From the NCBI GenBank assembly GCA_002438075.1, contig DJSQ01000166.1, positions 1-8,126 of the forward strand: a stretch of DNA of 8,126 nt, read 5' to 3'. This document shows, in pieces, positions 6,836 through 8,126 of the stretch (positions are counted from its first letter, which is position 1; each line of letters opens with the position of its first letter). The notes beneath the pieces are model-generated. The model saw only the letters and a program-made list of their open reading frames with translations. It did no database searches and was not told the DNA's origin. Origin of the DNA: Clostridiales bacterium UBA6330. GTDB lineage: Bacteria > Bacillota > Clostridia > Oscillospirales > CAG-272. A program made the translations under genes and the position numbers.

Positions 6836-7975
6836 TTAATCGGTCACACGTGTAAAGCGGACCGTCACCGAAGTGAACGACGAGCTGTCTCCCTCGGGGA
6901 TAAAGCCGGACGGCTCGGTGATAACCGTCAGTCTTCCGTCTGCTTCAAAGCTGTCCTGCGGTAGCTTTTTCACGGACCATTCTCCGCTGACCGTCACGTT
7001 TTCAAAGGTCGCCCCCGTTGCCTTGAGGCAGAGCGGAGCAACATAGATACGCTTGGTCTTGGTCAGTCCCGTATCCACAATCACAGTGAAGTCGGAAAAC
7101 GTCACATTCCGAACGGTTGCACCGCTGACATTGCGGAACAGCGCCACACGCAGAATCCCGCCCTCGCTGTCGAGGTCATCGTCTGTAACCAAATCATTCA
7201 CGTCGTAGGTCAGACGGAAATTGCTTACCGTATAACCGTTCCCTTCAATCGTTCCCTTGTAGTCACCGAAGCCCGAAAACTCACCGCCTCCGAAGTCGAT
7301 ATCATTCATCAGGTAGATGTTTGCGTTCTTCTTAGCCCGCAGCTCGGCGGCAGTCCGCACAATCGCATATTCGCCCTTGATGTAGTCGCAGAACACCTGC
7401 ACAGACGTTTCGGTGTCGCCCCCGGGGTGACGGAAGTCCGCGGTCAGCGGATTTCCGTCCGCATCGCGGTACTGTCCCGTAAAGGTATAGCCTGCACGTG
7501 TATCGGCGTAATCCAGATAATCGTCAAAAGCCTCACCCGCATCTACCGCGTAGGAATTGATAACCGTCACGGCACCATTTTCATCACGATAACAAATATC
7601 AAAGGTATAGCGAATTTCCTTTTTCCAGCAGGCGTAAAGCGTCACACCCTCCGCCCCGACCGTATCGCGGGTAAAATCCCATGGCTCGGAGTATGTCACT
7701 GTACCGTCTGCGGCAACCGTTCTGGTTTTATACCAGCCCTGTAGCACGAAGCCTGTACGCTTGATCTCCTCACCCGACAGCTTATCGGGTGGGCTGATTG
7801 CACCGCCGTCAAATCGGTAATACTGTGTAACGGCACGCTCACAGTTCTGATAAATCCCACCCTCGAGCTCGTATACGACCTTCACGCAATCCGAATAGTC
7901 CGAACCGCCTTTGCCGCATCCGACAGCAAGCAACGCGACCAGCAGAATTCCCACCAAAAACCAATATTTCTTCAT
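6836..7975 (-). CDS. Surface lipoprotein with InlB-type (Flg_new) repeats and a C-terminal beta-helix-like region
   Basis: No named gene is recognised (379 aa). A short signal peptide ends in LLAVGC with Cys20 as the likely lipid anchor, so the protein should sit on the outer face of the membrane. Residues about 33-118 form an InlB-type repeat: VVYELEGG, then GFVLQGWYKT, WDF and VTLYACWKK. Residues about 122-200 form a second, diverged copy (YTFDICYRDENG, AGYTFTGQYRDADGN, VQVFCDYIKG). Residues about 203-335 look like GLUG or pectate-lyase-like beta-helix coils, with IYLMNDIDFGGGEFSGFGD, GTIEGNGYTVSNFRL, ALFRNVSGATVRNVTF and then GATFENVTVSG. The last 45 residues are unassigned. Domains of these kinds serve adhesion or glycan/protein binding in surface proteins; no catalytic site is evident. 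As first gene of the operon, 29 bases before the binding protein, it is probably an accessory of the importer, but that role is inference. A generic adhesin is the main alternative. Confidence 0.85.
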   Translation of the reverse strand: MKKYWFLVGILLVALLAVGCGKGGSDYSDCVKVVYELEGGIYQNCERAVTQYYRFDGGAISPPDKLSGEEIKRTGFVLQGWYKTRTVAADGTVTYSEPWDFTRDTVGAEGVTLYACWKKEIRYTFDICYRDENGAVTVINSYAVDAGEAFDDYLDYADTRAGYTFTGQYRDADGNPLTADFRHPGGDTETSVQVFCDYIKGEYAIVRTAAELRAKKNANIYLMNDIDFGGGEFSGFGDYKGTIEGNGYTVSNFRLTYDVNDLVTDDDLDSEGGILRVALFRNVSGATVRNVTFSDFTVIVDTGLTKTKRIYVAPLCLKATGATFENVTVSGEWSVKKLPQDSFEADGRLTVITEPSGFIPEGDSSSFTSVTVRFTRVTD

Positions 7976-8004
7976 CTTTCTCCGGACCTCGTCCGCTCCT
8001 CCTT
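7976..8004 (-). promoter_or_regulatory. Split ribosome binding site with small hairpin before the first gene
   Basis: A near-perfect SD, AAGGAGGAG (7996-8004), lies 22 bases (counted from AGGAGG) before the ATG at 7975, which is too far for normal use. Between them CGGAC (7983-7987) pairs with GTCCG (7991-7995) across a 3-base loop. Folding this hairpin would remove 13 bases and leave an effective spacing of 9. A second, weaker GGAG (7980-7983) stands 4 bases from the ATG and partly overlaps the stem. No in-frame start exists at a better distance from the strong SD. Confidence 0.5.
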
Positions 8005-8082
8005 ATCCGATACTCAAATTATTTTTTTGCGCGTCTACGCGCCCGTGCGCGCGTGTACATACGCGTGTATACAAAAATGCAA
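8005..8082 (-). promoter_or_regulatory. Presumed promoter and leader of the operon, with alternating purine-pyrimidine DNA
   Basis: This is the only non-coding space upstream of the first gene, so the operon promoter should lie here or just to the right. No convincing -35/-10 pair is visible. The best is TTGCAT (8077-8082) with TATGTA 15 bases downstream, which is short and weak; TATACA alone is another -10 candidate. The region also holds an A/T run (8013-8028) and a 30-base perfect alternating purine-pyrimidine tract (8044-8073). No clear operator palindrome or riboswitch is visible. Confidence 0.35.
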
Positions 8083-8126
8083 GCGACGCCCGAACCGTCT
8101 GATTTATCAGACGGTTCGGGCGTCGC
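8083..8126 (-). terminator. Long perfect inverted repeat, probable terminator of a gene to the right
   Basis: Arms of 21 bases (8083-8103 and 8106-8126) are perfectly complementary with only TT between them, giving an effective 4-base loop UUUA. On the minus strand the stem is followed by TTGCATTTTTG, a broken T-run, which suits termination of a leftward transcript entering from outside the window. On the plus strand the stem is preceded by an A-run, so bidirectional use is possible, but the bases after it are not available. The right arm ends exactly at the window edge, so the stem may be longer. Confidence 0.65.

Overview
The window holds one leftward (minus-strand) operon for a peptide-type ABC importer. 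It reads from a promoter/leader region near the right edge to an ATPase gene cut off by the left edge. Composition is roughly half G+C by eye, the spacing is tight with purine-rich Shine-Dalgarno (SD) sequences, and the solute-binding protein is a lipoprotein of Gram-positive type. Together with the InlB-type (Listeria-Bacteroides) repeats in the first gene, this suggests an anaerobic Bacillota bacterium of the class Clostridia, possibly from a gut. That is inference from style and domain content; no taxonomic marker is present.

Layout in order of transcription, right to left. A long perfect inverted repeat (8083-8126) touches the right edge and is probably a terminator separating this operon from whatever lies beyond. 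Next come about 107 bases of leader and promoter DNA with a striking alternating purine-pyrimidine tract. Gene 1 (7975-6836) is a lipoprotein with InlB-type repeats and a C-terminal beta-helix-like part. Gene 2 (6806-4188) is an unusually large (872 aa) family 5 peptide-binding lipoprotein. A strong hairpin then sits in the 76-base gap before the permease genes. Genes 3 and 4 (oppB 4111-3104, oppC 3099-2005) are the two membrane subunits. Genes 5 and 6 (oppD 2001-589, oppF from 596 off the left edge) are the two ATPases. Genes 3 to 6 abut or overlap, so they are almost certainly translationally coupled. There is no stretch over 300 bases without a gene.

Functionally, the binding lipoprotein captures a substrate (most likely an oligopeptide) outside the membrane. 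OppB/OppC form the channel and OppD/OppF hydrolyse ATP to drive import. The core is a standard Opp/Dpp system. What is not standard is the added protein: a surface lipoprotein as first gene, about 300 extra residues in the binding protein, a small tandem repeat in the external loop of OppC, and long charged cytoplasmic extensions on OppC and OppD. The most promising idea here is an Opp variant with a dedicated surface accessory lipoprotein. I see no phage, CRISPR, defence, toxin-antitoxin, transposon, tRNA or rRNA feature.
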